This document shows positions 8,997-17,256 of a stretch of 33,440 nucleotides of DNA, piece by piece. The notes beneath the pieces were generated by a model. That model saw only the letters and a program-made list of their open reading frames with translations, did no database searches and was not told where the DNA came from. The DNA is taken from assembly GCA_009699605.1 (NCBI GenBank), contig WLNW01000016.1:1-33440 (forward strand), given 5' to 3'. The translations under genes and the position numbers were made by a program. Each line of letters starts with the position of its first letter. Position 1 is the stretch's first letter. The stretch is from Actinomycetota bacterium. Its GTDB lineage: Bacteria > Actinomycetota > Acidimicrobiia > Acidimicrobiales > WLNW01.

Positions 8997-9533
8997 GTGA
9001 CCCGTCGATTCGTCATCACTGCAGTCGGTGACGACCGCCCTGGCATCGTGGCCGCGTTTACCGGGGCGCTGCTCGAGCTCGAGGCAAACCTCGAGGACAC
9101 GGCAATGACATTGCTCGAGGGCCAGTTCGCAATGGTGCTCGTGATCGCTGTGCCGATGGGCGAGGTAGCAGAGGTGCGCGACGCGCTTAGCGCGGTTTCC
9201 CGGTCCTTCGGGCTCATGGTCGATGTTCGCGAGCCGGGCTCTGCGGCCCTGGTGCCGACGGGCCGCCAGTTCTCGCTCACCGTGTACGGAGCGGATCATT
9301 CCGGCATCGTGCACCGCGTCGCTGCGGTTCTGGCCGGGCTCGACGTGAACGTCGTGGATCTCGCCACGCGGGTCATCGGGCGCGACAACGTCACGCCGGT
9401 CTATGCGATGCTGCTTGATCTCTGCGTACCCGACGCGGTAGGCGACGATGCGTTGCGCGCCGCGCTCGACGAGGTGGCCGGCGAGCTCGGGGTCGACTGC
9501 ACCTTGCGCGCGATCGACGCCGACATCTTCTGA
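8997..9533 (+). CDS. Tandem ACT-domain protein (GcvR-like)
   Basis: A 178-residue protein made of two ACT domains. The first spans about 5-78 with ITAVGDDRPGIVAAF, and the second about 92-170 with LTVYGADHSGIVHRV; both carry the Asp-x-x-Gly-Ile turn that contacts small-molecule ligands, usually amino acids. There is no enzymatic or DNA-binding domain. Length and arrangement match GcvR-like regulators, which act on the glycine cleavage pathway in enterobacteria, but no gcv gene is nearby, so the ligand is unknown. The gene ends seven bases before the def start and is probably cotranscribed with it. Confidence 0.85.
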   Translation: MTRRFVITAVGDDRPGIVAAFTGALLELEANLEDTAMTLLEGQFAMVLVIAVPMGEVAEVRDALSAVSRSFGLMVDVREPGSAALVPTGRQFSLTVYGADHSGIVHRVAAVLAGLDVNVVDLATRVIGRDNVTPVYAMLLDLCVPDAVGDDALRAALDEVAGELGVDCTLRAIDADIF

Positions 9534-9540
9534 GCGCACG

Positions 9541-10038
9541 ATGATTCGGCCCATCGTCCAACTCCCTGAGCGTGTGTTGAAGCGGCCGGCCGAGGTCGTG
9601 GTCGACTTCGACGACCATGTTCGAGGCGTGTGCGCCGATCTGGTCGACACGATGCGTTCGTCCGCGCACAGCGTCGGTGTTGCGGCACCGCAGATCGGTG
9701 TCGGACTGCGCATTTTCTGCGTCGACGTCACGGGCCATCGCAAGGCACGCAGCTGCCACGGGGAGATCGTGCTCGTGAACCCCGAGGTGGTGTTCGCGCA
9801 TGGTGTCGATGTCGGTCGCGAAGGCTGCATGAGCGTGCCGGACCTCACGGGCGACGTCGCGCGGCACACGCACCTCATCGTTCATGGCCGAACGCCCGCA
9901 GGTGTCGAGCGCGTCCTCGAGTGCGATGCCTTCGAAGCACGTGCCATCCAACACGAGCTCGATCATCTCGACGGCTTCGTGTTCCTCGACAGGGTCGTTG
10001 CAGCCGAGCGGGTGTTCCCGCGCAAGGTGTATCGCTGA
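9541..10038 (+). CDS. def: Peptide deformylase
   Basis: A 165-residue metalloenzyme that removes the formyl group from nascent protein N-termini at the ribosome exit. All three family motifs are present: motif 1 GVAAPQIG (46-53), motif 2 EGCMSVP with metal-binding Cys96, and motif 3 HELDH (138-142) with two metal-binding His and the catalytic Glu. Motif 1 has Val and motif 2 Met where many homologues have Leu, both conservative changes. The ATG at 9541 is chosen because the frame upstream overlaps the ACT gene without family similarity. It converges on the MFS gene, ten bases between the stops. Confidence 0.96.
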   Translation: MIRPIVQLPERVLKRPAEVVVDFDDHVRGVCADLVDTMRSSAHSVGVAAPQIGVGLRIFCVDVTGHRKARSCHGEIVLVNPEVVFAHGVDVGREGCMSVPDLTGDVARHTHLIVHGRTPAGVERVLECDAFEARAIQHELDHLDGFVFLDRVVAAERVFPRKVYR

Positions 10039-10048
10039 CCGGCGCGAG

Positions 10049-11299
10049 TCAGATGGTCACGGCAGGTGCAGTGTGTATCGACTCCGGGTCGAAGCGATTG
10101 CGGGCCCAACCCGCCGCGAGGATCGACGCGATCCCGCCCACCGCCATGGCTGCTCGAGCACTGAACCGCTCGGCGATCCAACCTACGAGCAGGGCACCGA
10201 CGGGCGTGGTTCCGAGCAACGCCATCGTGTAGAGCGACATAACGCGCCCGCGCATCTCGGCGACGGAGCGCAGCTGCAGCGTGGAGTTCATCAACACGAG
10301 GAAGTTCAGACTGGCCGCGCCGAGGAAGGGCAGCAGCAAGTACACGACGAGTCGGGTCGGCGAGAGCGACAGCATGGTGAGCGACGCGCCGAGGGCTGCG
10401 GTGCCGATGGTCAACGAGCGAGTCGTCGGCGCCGTGCGGGTCTTGCTGACGAGCGCGAACGCGATCGCACCGATGCCCATGGTGCTGAAGAAGGTGCCGT
10501 ACGCCTCCTTCGACATGTGGAAGGTCTGCTTGGCGAGAACCGGCAGGACCACGGGGAAGTTGTACGAGAGGCCACCGACCACGACCAACATCAAGAGCGC
10601 CGTGCGAATGGTCGGTTCGCCCTTGGCGTATCGAACGCCGGCGCGGATCATCCCCGGTTCGCGCGGCAGTTTTCTCGACGGCTGCAACTCGTTGCGGCGC
10701 ATGGCGGCAAGTGCGATCACTGCGCCGAGGAACGACAGCCCGTTCAATACGAACAACGTGCCGATGCTCGTGACGAACAGCAACAAGCCCGCCACGGCGG
10801 GGCCGATGACGCGTGCGGTGTTCATCGCGAGCATGTTCAGCCCCACTGCGTTGGTGAGCAATTCACCGCCGACCATCTCGTGAACGAGGGTCTGTCGGGC
10901 CGGGTTGTCGAACGCGTTGATCGCTCCTTGTGCGGCGGCCAGGATCATCACCGACATGAGCGTCACGCGATCGGTGATCACGAGCACGCCGAGCAGCCCG
11001 ACGACGACAGCGAACGAGATCTGCGTCGTGAGGACGATCCGCCACTTCGAGAACCGGTCGGTGGCGAGCCCGCCGAGCGGGCCGAGCACGATCACCGGTG
11101 TGTATAGCATCGCGGTGACCAGCCCGAGCACGGTGCCGCCGCGGTCGAGGTGGTCGAGCACCAGCGCGGCCAGCGCCACCGTCTGCATCCAGTTGCCGAT
11201 GACGGACACGAACTGGCCGAGGAAGAACAACCGGAAGTTCCGGACCCGTAACGCCGTGAACCGACCCACTGTGTCTGGTCGTGGTTCGGCGATGGTCAC
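10049..11299 (-). CDS. MFS transporter, EntS-like (MFS_3) exporter
   Basis: A 416-residue membrane protein with about twelve hydrophobic segments. It begins FTALRVRNFRLFFLGQFVSVIG, typical of the MFS_3 group. The loop between helices 2 and 3 carries GGLATDRFSKWRI, the major-facilitator signature, and NPARQTLVHEMV follows helix 4, as in EntS-type exporters. Relatives export siderophores, drugs or other small molecules by proton antiport; the substrate is not predictable. The start is GTG at 11299, close to the divergent PH-domain gene (68 bases), so the two may share a control region. Confidence 0.88.
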   Translation of the reverse strand: MTIAEPRPDTVGRFTALRVRNFRLFFLGQFVSVIGNWMQTVALAALVLDHLDRGGTVLGLVTAMLYTPVIVLGPLGGLATDRFSKWRIVLTTQISFAVVVGLLGVLVITDRVTLMSVMILAAAQGAINAFDNPARQTLVHEMVGGELLTNAVGLNMLAMNTARVIGPAVAGLLLFVTSIGTLFVLNGLSFLGAVIALAAMRRNELQPSRKLPREPGMIRAGVRYAKGEPTIRTALLMLVVVGGLSYNFPVVLPVLAKQTFHMSKEAYGTFFSTMGIGAIAFALVSKTRTAPTTRSLTIGTAALGASLTMLSLSPTRLVVYLLLPFLGAASLNFLVLMNSTLQLRSVAEMRGRVMSLYTMALLGTTPVGALLVGWIAERFSARAAMAVGGIASILAAGWARNRFDPESIHTAPAVTI

Positions 11300-11367
11300 T
11301 GGCGCGAGCGTAGCCCCCGCTGATCGCCAGCCCCGGCGAGCGACAAGGGCCTGACTATCATGGCCCG

Positions 11368-12027
11368 GTGTCGTTTCCGAAAGAGCTCCTGACCGACGAC
11401 GAAGAGATGGTCCTCGACCTTCGTCCCCACGTGTGGTTCCTCGTGCCAGCCGGCGCTTACCTCGCGATCGCGCTCATCGCAGGGCTCTACGTGTGGTTGG
11501 GGGGTGCCGACAACACCGCATGGAAGGCGCTCGGCTTGCTTGTGGCCGTCGGCATCCTCGTGGCCGTCGGTCACTTCGTGCAGCGCTACGCCCGCTGGAC
11601 CAGTACGAACTTCGTGGTGACGAACGAACGGCTCATCGCCCGCCGTGGCGTGGTGGCGAAGAAGGGTATCGAGATCCCGCTCGACCGGATCAACACGGTC
11701 TTCTTCAACCAGTCGTTCTTCGAACGGATCATCGGGGCCGGCGATCTGGGCATCGAGTCCGCGGGCGAAGGCGGCCGGGAGACCTTCTCCGACATCCGCA
11801 AACCCAGCATGGTGCAGCACGAGATCTACCGTCAGAAAGAGAACTTCGAGAAGCGGCGCATGGTGCAGATGGGCCAGACGTTCGCCTCGCACGTGCCGCA
11901 CGGGCCGACCAACACCGGACCATCCATCCCCGAACAGATCGAGCACCTCGATCGGTTGCGCCGGGCGGGCACCCTCACCGAGGACGAGTTCCAGGCCACG
12001 AAGACCGACCTCCTTCGCCGCATGTGA
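11368..12027 (+). CDS. Membrane protein with bacterial PH domain (bPH_2) and C-terminal SHOCT motif
   Basis: A 219-residue protein. Residues about 27-45 and 52-70 are two membrane helices. A bacterial pleckstrin-homology domain of the DUF304/bPH_2 type follows (TSTNFVVTNERLIARRG, IEIPLDRINTV, GAGDLGIESAG). The C-terminus, IPEQIEHLDRLRRAGTLTED onward to TDLLRRM, is a SHOCT short helical motif often found at protein ends and linked to oligomerisation. Such proteins sit in the inner membrane with the PH domain in the cytosol; no biochemical role is established. The start is GTG at 11368, shortly before SFPKELLTDDEEMVLDL. Confidence 0.9.
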   Translation: MSFPKELLTDDEEMVLDLRPHVWFLVPAGAYLAIALIAGLYVWLGGADNTAWKALGLLVAVGILVAVGHFVQRYARWTSTNFVVTNERLIARRGVVAKKGIEIPLDRINTVFFNQSFFERIIGAGDLGIESAGEGGRETFSDIRKPSMVQHEIYRQKENFEKRRMVQMGQTFASHVPHGPTNTGPSIPEQIEHLDRLRRAGTLTEDEFQATKTDLLRRM

Positions 12028-12107
12028 TCGAGGCGCGGCGCCGGCCAGCGTTCGGCGCGCCAGGGCGCGACGTGGGCCTGCCCAACTTGGATACCTTCGT
12101 AGTGATC

Positions 12108-12114
12108 GAGGAGG
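12108..12114 (+). promoter_or_regulatory. Shine-Dalgarno site of the alpha/beta hydrolase gene
   Basis: GAGGAGG lies five bases before the ATG at 12120, and sets the start there even though the reading frame is open much further upstream across the PH-domain gene. Confidence 0.75.
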
Positions 12115-12119
12115 TCGCT

Positions 12120-12947
12120 ATGTCCTTCGCCGCCAACGGCGAAATCCGCATCTGCTACGACACGATCGGTTACCCCGAGGATCCGCCGCTGCTGCTGATC
12201 GCGGGGCTCGGCAACCAGCTCGTGACCTGGCAGGACGAGTTCTGCGCGAGCCTCATCGACCGCGGGTTCTTCGTGATCCGGTTCGACAATCGCGATTGCG
12301 GGCTCAGTTCGGTCGTCACCGATCGCGACGGCTACACGCTCCATGACATGGCCGGCGATGCGCTGGCGGTGCTCGATGCGCTCGGCGTGGCGCGCGTACA
12401 CCTCTTCGGTCACTCGCTCGGCGGCATGATCGCGCAGGTCATGTCGATCGAGCACCCCGACCGCGTGGCGTCGATGACGGTGCTCAGTACGAGCACCGGC
12501 AACTGGGACCACGGCACGCCGTCGGACGAAGCGCTCGCCGCGATCTCGCGGCCCGTCACCGAAGATCGCGAGGAATCGTTCGAGCGCGACGTCGCGAACC
12601 GGCGTGTCTGGGCGAGCCCGTCCTGGTTCGACGAGGACCTCATCCGCGAACAGTTTCGCGTCGCGTACGACCGAGCGTTCACGCCGGGTGGGTCCGCGCG
12701 TCAGTACCTCGCGATCCTGCAAGCCCCCGAGCGCGAAGAAGCGCTGCGCACGCTCAACGTGCCCACGTTGGTGATGCACGGCACCCTCGATCCGCTCATC
12801 GCGATGGACGGCGGTCAACGTCTTGCATCGCTCGTGCCCGGTGCCCAGTTCATGGAGATTGAGGGACTGGCCCACGACCTGCCCATACAAGTCTGGCAAC
12901 AGGTCATCTCGGCCATCACCTCCCACGTGTCGCAGAACGCGTCCTGA
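12120..12947 (+). CDS. Alpha/beta-fold hydrolase
   Basis: A 275-residue serine hydrolase. The nucleophile elbow is LFGHSLGGM with Ser99, the acid is Asp224 in MHGTLDPLI, and the base is His252 in LAHDLP. The oxyanion region is LLIAGLGNQ, and RFDNRDCGLS is the conserved segment of the esterase/haloperoxidase-like group. The strong ribosome binding site fixes the start at 12120. A lid region spans about 125-190. Homologues hydrolyse esters or lactones, and several are called after aclacinomycin methylesterase (RdmC), but the real substrate is unknown. It lies 92 bases after the PH-domain gene and 45 bases before the PIG-L gene. Confidence 0.9.
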   Translation: MSFAANGEIRICYDTIGYPEDPPLLLIAGLGNQLVTWQDEFCASLIDRGFFVIRFDNRDCGLSSVVTDRDGYTLHDMAGDALAVLDALGVARVHLFGHSLGGMIAQVMSIEHPDRVASMTVLSTSTGNWDHGTPSDEALAAISRPVTEDREESFERDVANRRVWASPSWFDEDLIREQFRVAYDRAFTPGGSARQYLAILQAPEREEALRTLNVPTLVMHGTLDPLIAMDGGQRLASLVPGAQFMEIEGLAHDLPIQVWQQVISAITSHVSQNAS

Positions 12948-12992
12948 GTCGTCGGCTCGCGTCGCGAAAGCCCGTCGATAGCCTCGGCGCTT

Positions 12993-13793
12993 GTGGCAAC
13001 CGCAGTGTTCTTCCATGCACACCCTGACGACGAGGCGATCGCTTCGGGCGGGACCATGGCCCGGGCCCACGCCGCGGGTCATCGCGTAGTGCTCGTCCTT
13101 GCGACCCGTGGCGAGCTCGGCGAGCCGGTGCCCGGTGTGCTCCGCGAAGGCGAGGAGCTCTGGCAGCGGCGGGTCGAGGAGTCCTATCGTTCGGCCGAGA
13201 TCCTGGGCGCCGAGCGCGTCGAGTTCCTGGGCTATCGCGACTCCGGCATGATCGGCGAGCCCACCAACGACGATGAGCGCGCGTTCTGGCAGGCCGACCT
13301 CGACGTCGCCGCCGGACGCCTCGCGGCGATCCTCCGCGAGGAGGACGCCGACCTGATCTGCGTCTACGACGACCACGGCGGATACGGACACCCGGATCAC
13401 GTTCAGGTGCACCGCGTCGGCGTCCGGGCCGCCGAACTCGCCGGTGTGTCCAAGGTGTTCGAGATGACCATGAACCGCGACGCCATGTTGCGGCAGATGA
13501 AGTCGGGCGGGTTCCCGGGCGACGAGGACGGCGACTTCGAGAATCGTCGCCGTGCGATGAACATGGACGAGATGGGTTCGCCCGAGTCGATGATCACGCA
13601 CTCGATCGACGTAAACGACTACATCGACCGCAAACGCGAGGCGATGTTGGCCCACGCCAGCCAGATCGCCCCCGACTCGTTCTTCCTACAGATGTCGCAG
13701 GAGTACTTCATGCAGGCCTTCGGCTCGGAGTGGTTCATCGAGATCGGGCGCGAGCGCAACGGCGGCGCATTCCTCGACGACATCTTCGGGTGA
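12993..13793 (+). CDS. PIG-L/LmbE family zinc deacetylase (MshB/Mca-like)
   Basis: A 266-residue protein. The N-terminus has the zinc-site motif HAHPDDE (His10, Asp13, with Asp12 as catalytic base), and GGYGHPDHVQVH supplies the third ligand (His133/His136). Family members deacetylate N-acetyl-glucosaminyl compounds. In actinobacteria the best-known ones are MshB, which makes mycothiol, and Mca, which cleaves mycothiol conjugates. Neither can be assigned with confidence, and no other mycothiol gene is in view. The start is GTG at 12993, four residues before the first strand. It begins a closely packed run that continues with the histidine phosphatase and the MFS exporter, which fits a detoxification or export role by inference only. 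Confidence 0.88.
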   Translation: MATAVFFHAHPDDEAIASGGTMARAHAAGHRVVLVLATRGELGEPVPGVLREGEELWQRRVEESYRSAEILGAERVEFLGYRDSGMIGEPTNDDERAFWQADLDVAAGRLAAILREEDADLICVYDDHGGYGHPDHVQVHRVGVRAAELAGVSKVFEMTMNRDAMLRQMKSGGFPGDEDGDFENRRRAMNMDEMGSPESMITHSIDVNDYIDRKREAMLAHASQIAPDSFFLQMSQEYFMQAFGSEWFIEIGRERNGGAFLDDIFG

Positions 13794-13798
13794 GCGTG

Positions 13799-14338
13799 AT
13801 GTCCGCCAGCGTTTGGCTCGTGCGCCACGGTGAACCGGCCGAGGCCATCGGCGTCGACCCCGGGCTGAGCGCGCGAGGGCATGATCAGGCCGCGCTCCTC
13901 GCCCGACTCTCGCCCGCCTTGCTCGTGAGCAGCCCGCTGCGCCGGGCCCGCGAGACCGCTGCGCCGATCGAGGCCGCCTGGTCGGTCGCCGCGCGGGTCG
14001 ACTCCACCTATCGCGAGCTGCCGTCGGGCCACGTTGACTCGGGGGACCGACGAGCATGGCTGCGGGTCGCGCTCGCCGGTACCTTTGCCGAACTCGGGGA
14101 CGAGCAGCGGGCATGGCGCGACGCAATTGTGGCGGCGGTGCGCTCGTGTCGCGAGGACACGGTCATCACCACCCACGCGGTGGTCATCAACGCGGTCACC
14201 GGGTTCTCCCAGGGCGACGATGCGGTGCTCTCCTGGCTGCCGGCGCATGCCTCCGTGACCGAGATGCGCGTCGACGTCGACGGGACGCTCACGTTGGTCG
14301 CCCGCGGTGAAAGAAGCCCGGGCGGCCTCGTTGTGTGA
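13799..14338 (+). CDS. Histidine phosphatase family protein
   Basis: A 179-residue protein of the phosphoglycerate-mutase-like histidine phosphatase superfamily. It has WLVRHGEP with phospho-accepting His10 and Arg9, SSPLRRARETA with the second Arg, an acidic YRELPSG and the second catalytic His in VITTHAVVINAV. It is shorter than true phosphoglycerate mutase, so a phosphatase is more likely; the substrate is unknown. The ATG at 13799 gives the usual short N-terminus. A GTG at 13790 that overlaps the previous stop by three bases, and another at 13796, are alternatives. It sits in the run with the deacetylase upstream and MFS exporter 12 bases downstream. Confidence 0.86.
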   Translation: MSASVWLVRHGEPAEAIGVDPGLSARGHDQAALLARLSPALLVSSPLRRARETAAPIEAAWSVAARVDSTYRELPSGHVDSGDRRAWLRVALAGTFAELGDEQRAWRDAIVAAVRSCREDTVITTHAVVINAVTGFSQGDDAVLSWLPAHASVTEMRVDVDGTLTLVARGERSPGGLVV

Positions 14339-14350
14339 ATATGGGCCGCG

Positions 14351-15652
14351 ATGGCTTCGGCAGACGTCCCTGGTAGCACCGCCCGCAAGCGGATAGGCAT
14401 CGATCTCCGGCCACTGGCCGAGTCGCGCACGTTCCGGTTCATCTGGTTCGGCAGCTTGATGTCGGGCATCGGTAGTCGCTTCACGACGATCGCAATGGTG
14501 TGGCAGGTCAAAGACCTCACCGACCAGAACGCCGGAAAGCTTGCGTTGATCGGCCTCTGCTACGCGGTACCGCTGCTGGTGCTATCGACCTTCGGCGGGG
14601 CCATCGCCGACCAGCACGACCGCCGCACGATCCTCGTGTTGAGCAATCTCGTCGGCATCGTGACCTCGGGGGCGTTGGCCGTGAACGCGTTCGCCGACCA
14701 CCCCCATCTGGGTCTCATCTACCTGATGGCCGTATGCAAGGCGACGCAGCAGGCGATCGCCGGGCCGGCGCGCATGTCGCTGTCTCGTCTGCTCGTGCGC
14801 CAAGAGCTCTTGGGTTCCGCCGCTGCGCTTGATCAGGTGTCGTTCAATATCTCGTTCGTCGGCGGGCCGCTGCTCGCCGGGATCGTCATTGGTACCTCGG
14901 GGGTGGGGTGGGCGTTCCTCCTCGACATGGTCAGCGTGGTCGTCGCGCTGGTGCTCATCGTGGCGGCCGGCACGTTGCCGCGCGTCGATGTGCAAGGCCG
15001 AACCCTCGCGAACATCGTCGAAGGGCTTGTGTACATCCGTAGCCGCGGCGAGCTCATGGCGTCGTTCCTCGCCGACATCATCGCGATGGTGTTCGGCTAT
15101 CCGTCGGTGCTCATGACGCTGGTGGTTGCCGAGCGTTACCACGACAACCCAACCGCGCTGGGCGGACTTCTCGCCGCGGTGCCCGCGGGGATGTTGCTGA
15201 GCGCCATCACCAGCGGTTGGACCGCTCGCATTCATCACCACGGCGTCGGGGTGATCTGGGCGATCACCCTTTGGGGCGTGGCGATCGCGATGTTCGCGTT
15301 CACCGGTCCGTTCATCCTGAGCTTCGCGGTGCTCGCGCTCGCTGGGGTCGGTGACTCGATCTCCGGTGTGTTTCGCATGTCGATCCTTCAGACCGGAACG
15401 CCGCCCGAGATGATGGGACGCATCATGGGCGTCGGGATGAGCGTGTGGGCCGCGGGTCCTCAACTTGGCGATTTCGAGGCCGGCGCGGTCGCGGCGCTCA
15501 CCACGGTGAACACATCGATCTTCGTGGGTGGTGCCGCGTCGGTGGCCGGCGTGTGGCTGCTCGCGTACAAGTGGCCGGCCTTTCGCAACTACGACGTGCG
15601 CGAGCATCGCGCTCGACTTGCTGCGGCCCACGATCCTGCCGGGCACGCGTGA
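14351..15652 (+). CDS. MFS transporter, EntS-like (MFS_3) exporter
   Basis: A 433-residue membrane protein with about twelve hydrophobic segments, same subfamily as the minus-strand exporter at 10049-11299 but clearly different in sequence. It starts ESRTFRFIWFGSLMSGIGSRF and has FGGAIADQHDRRTI between helices 2 and 3 and AGPARMSLSRLLVRQELL after helix 4. The C-terminus ends in a charged cytosolic tail. The substrate is unknown. The ATG at 14351 follows the phosphatase stop by 12 bases, and its stop overlaps the next gene start by four bases, so translation is probably coupled. Confidence 0.88.
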   Translation: MASADVPGSTARKRIGIDLRPLAESRTFRFIWFGSLMSGIGSRFTTIAMVWQVKDLTDQNAGKLALIGLCYAVPLLVLSTFGGAIADQHDRRTILVLSNLVGIVTSGALAVNAFADHPHLGLIYLMAVCKATQQAIAGPARMSLSRLLVRQELLGSAAALDQVSFNISFVGGPLLAGIVIGTSGVGWAFLLDMVSVVVALVLIVAAGTLPRVDVQGRTLANIVEGLVYIRSRGELMASFLADIIAMVFGYPSVLMTLVVAERYHDNPTALGGLLAAVPAGMLLSAITSGWTARIHHHGVGVIWAITLWGVAIAMFAFTGPFILSFAVLALAGVGDSISGVFRMSILQTGTPPEMMGRIMGVGMSVWAAGPQLGDFEAGAVAALTTVNTSIFVGGAASVAGVWLLAYKWPAFRNYDVREHRARLAAAHDPAGHA

Positions 15653-16059
15653 GCGACCCAGCGTTCGACGACGACCATCGAGCGCACCTCGCGCGCGCGA
15701 TGCGTTCGTTCCTGTTCGCGAACCGCCGCGACGGGTCGTTGACCGGCTGGCCGATGACCCCGCTCTGGCGTGACGACGCGTACGTGTACTTCAACACGTA
15801 TCGCTCGAGCGCCAAGGCTCGGGTGCTGGTGCGCGATGCCCGGGTCGGGCTGCTCGTCGTGCACGGCGACCGCGCACTCGCGGTCACCGGTGACGCGCAG
15901 ATGGTCGATCAGGCCGAGGCCGCACCCATGTTCCCGTCGATGGTGCGCACCGATGGCTTCGTGTCACCCGACCAGGCAGCGCGCACCGTGCAACGCCTGG
16001 TGGAGGGCAAGCGCTGCCTCTTCCGCATCGTCGCCCGCTCGGTCCGGTGGGAGCGATGA
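15649..16059 (+). CDS. Pyridoxamine 5'-phosphate oxidase-like (split-barrel flavin-binding) protein
   Basis: A 136-residue protein resembling the PNPOx-like split beta-barrel: ANRRDGSLTGWPMTPLW, YVYFNTYRSSAKARVLVRD, then VGLLVVHGDRALAVTGDAQ. In this superfamily FMN or the deazaflavin F420 binds at a dimer interface, and the Ser-x-Lys-x-Arg segment is where the phosphate is usually held. F420-dependent members are common in actinobacteria, so either cofactor is possible. The start is GTG at 15649, inside the stop of the MFS gene (GTGA overlap). Its own stop overlaps the next start (ATGA). Reaction and substrate are unknown. Confidence 0.8.
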   Translation: MSDPAFDDDHRAHLARAMRSFLFANRRDGSLTGWPMTPLWRDDAYVYFNTYRSSAKARVLVRDARVGLLVVHGDRALAVTGDAQMVDQAEAAPMFPSMVRTDGFVSPDQAARTVQRLVEGKRCLFRIVARSVRWER

Positions 16060-16388
16060 GCGAGCGACCCGATCTCGAGTTGGGTGCAGCCGAGCGAGCG
16101 GCCTTTCTCGGCGAGGTACTGGAGGGCGGCGCTCCCGTGGCGTACTCGATCGCTGGTCGTGACGGATACCCCCTCGTCGGCTTGGTTGACGCGACCTTCG
16201 TCGATGGGGTGCTGGTGCTCGACGGCGAGGAGCCGCTCGACGGCAAGGACGCATGCGTCATCGTCGAACGAGGGGCCACCTATGACGACATCACTGCGGT
16301 GATCGCTCGTGGGGTCATCCGTGGGCGAGCCATGCCCCTCGATGATCTCATGTCGTTCGCGTTCGCGAAGCTCGGTCGCCGGCCGTGA
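16056..16388 (+). CDS. Small protein, possibly a second split-barrel (PNPOx-like) protein
   Basis: A 110-residue protein starting at an ATG that overlaps the preceding stop by four bases. It has alternating short beta-strand-like segments (PVAYSIAGRDGYPLVGLVDA, VLVLDGEEPLDGKDACVIVER), reminiscent of a split barrel with the usual pattern of reading a substrate and comparing it to a flavin site. The C-terminal third is helical (DDITAVIARGVIRGRAMP). I do not recognise a definite family. Because it is coupled to a PNPOx-like gene, a heterodimer or shared pathway is a reasonable inference. Confidence 0.7.
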   Translation: MSERPDLELGAAERAAFLGEVLEGGAPVAYSIAGRDGYPLVGLVDATFVDGVLVLDGEEPLDGKDACVIVERGATYDDITAVIARGVIRGRAMPLDDLMSFAFAKLGRRP

Positions 16389-16452
16389 GGTATCCCTGGC
16401 ATCTTGCGGTGCCGCGTTGCGCGTCGTGGGTCGCGCCGACGACGATGGTCCC

Positions 16453-16497
16453 ATGACCGTCATCAAGATCAACGCGAATCACTGTTCTCGCTGAGCA
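16453..16497 (+). pseudogene. Degraded copy of the start of the downstream ABM-domain gene
   Basis: Reading from the ATG at 16453 gives MTVIKINANHCSR and then a stop. The same first eight residues begin the intact gene at 17567 (MTVIKINAITVPAEHG). The nucleotide match covers about 44 bases with one inserted G, which shifts the frame, and a few substitutions. Beyond the repeat the sequences diverge completely. It has no ribosome binding site of its own. It is a fragment left by duplication or insertion, not a functional gene. Confidence 0.8.
16454..16497. repeat. Direct repeat copy A (start of ABM gene)
   Basis: Left copy of a direct repeat of about 44 bases; the partner is at 17568-17610. 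The two copies differ by one inserted base and a few substitutions. They enclose about 1.07 kb that holds only the lipoprotein gene and its upstream region. Confidence 0.85.
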
Positions 16498-16551
16498 ATG
16501 GCGCTGGGCCGGGACAGGCCAGATCGGCAGCTCCGGCTGGCTGTCGTCCGA

Positions 16552-17256
16552 CTACTCGGGATCACCCCGCTGACAGCGGACCGTACTGGGTGCGACAGAT
16601 TCGAAACCGCGCTCCGGCAAGACCCGCCAAGCAAGAATTGCGCGCATGGAGCCCGGCGTGGGATCGCTGGAGTCCGCGACCGCTGCGTACACGAACCCGT
16701 CCCCCGGCTCGGTTTGATCCACCGACTCTTTGGTGAAGCACTGCAGATGGACGAACTCCGAGCCATGCAGCGCAGGCAACGCCACAAACTCGACCAGTCG
16801 CCAGACCTGGTGATTGCCTTCGTATCGGACGGGCACGTTCATCGTCAACATCCGGCAGTCTCTGTACTCATGGACCAGTGCGCCTACGGCGCCGTTGCCG
16901 CCGGCTTCGCGCCCACCTTCTACCGGCGTCGATCCCCCGATGTACTCAGCACCGATACGCGATCGCACCTGCGCCACGAGGTCCGCCGGGCAATCGGCGA
17001 TGGTCGCCGATGGTCTTGTCGTGGTAGTTCGTTCAGTAGTCGACGAGCGCGGCGCTTGTGTAGTCGCGATTCCGTCGAACGACGTCGTTGTTGTCACGGT
17101 GGTGGACGTTGACGGTCCTGCAACCGCCGACGAGGTAGTCGCCTCTACTCCAGAACCAGCGTTGTCGGTCGATGATGGATCGCCACACGCGGTCAGCGCC
17201 ATCGACGCGCCGATCGTTACGCAAACCACACCGCATAACCGACGGACGATCTTCAC
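16552..17256 (-). CDS. Orphan secreted lipoprotein with Thr/Ser-rich linker
   Basis: A 234-residue protein starting at GTG 17256. Residues 1-24 form a lipoprotein signal peptide (basic n-region, hydrophobic core, lipobox L-T-A-C with Cys24), so the mature protein should be lipid-anchored outside the membrane. Residues about 28-88 are low-complexity Thr/Ser/Ala, a typical spacer through the wall. The C-terminal 145 residues (from IADCPADLVAQVRSRIGAEY) form a compact domain with Cys pairs (DCP, DCR, QCF, RCQ) that could make disulfides. I do not recognise the family. The gene is on the opposite strand to its neighbours and lies exactly between two copies of the ABM gene start, which suggests that it arrived by insertion. 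Confidence 0.8.
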   Translation of the reverse strand: MKIVRRLCGVVCVTIGASMALTACGDPSSTDNAGSGVEATTSSAVAGPSTSTTVTTTTSFDGIATTQAPRSSTTERTTTTRPSATIADCPADLVAQVRSRIGAEYIGGSTPVEGGREAGGNGAVGALVHEYRDCRMLTMNVPVRYEGNHQVWRLVEFVALPALHGSEFVHLQCFTKESVDQTEPGDGFVYAAVADSSDPTPGSMRAILAWRVLPERGFESVAPSTVRCQRGDPE

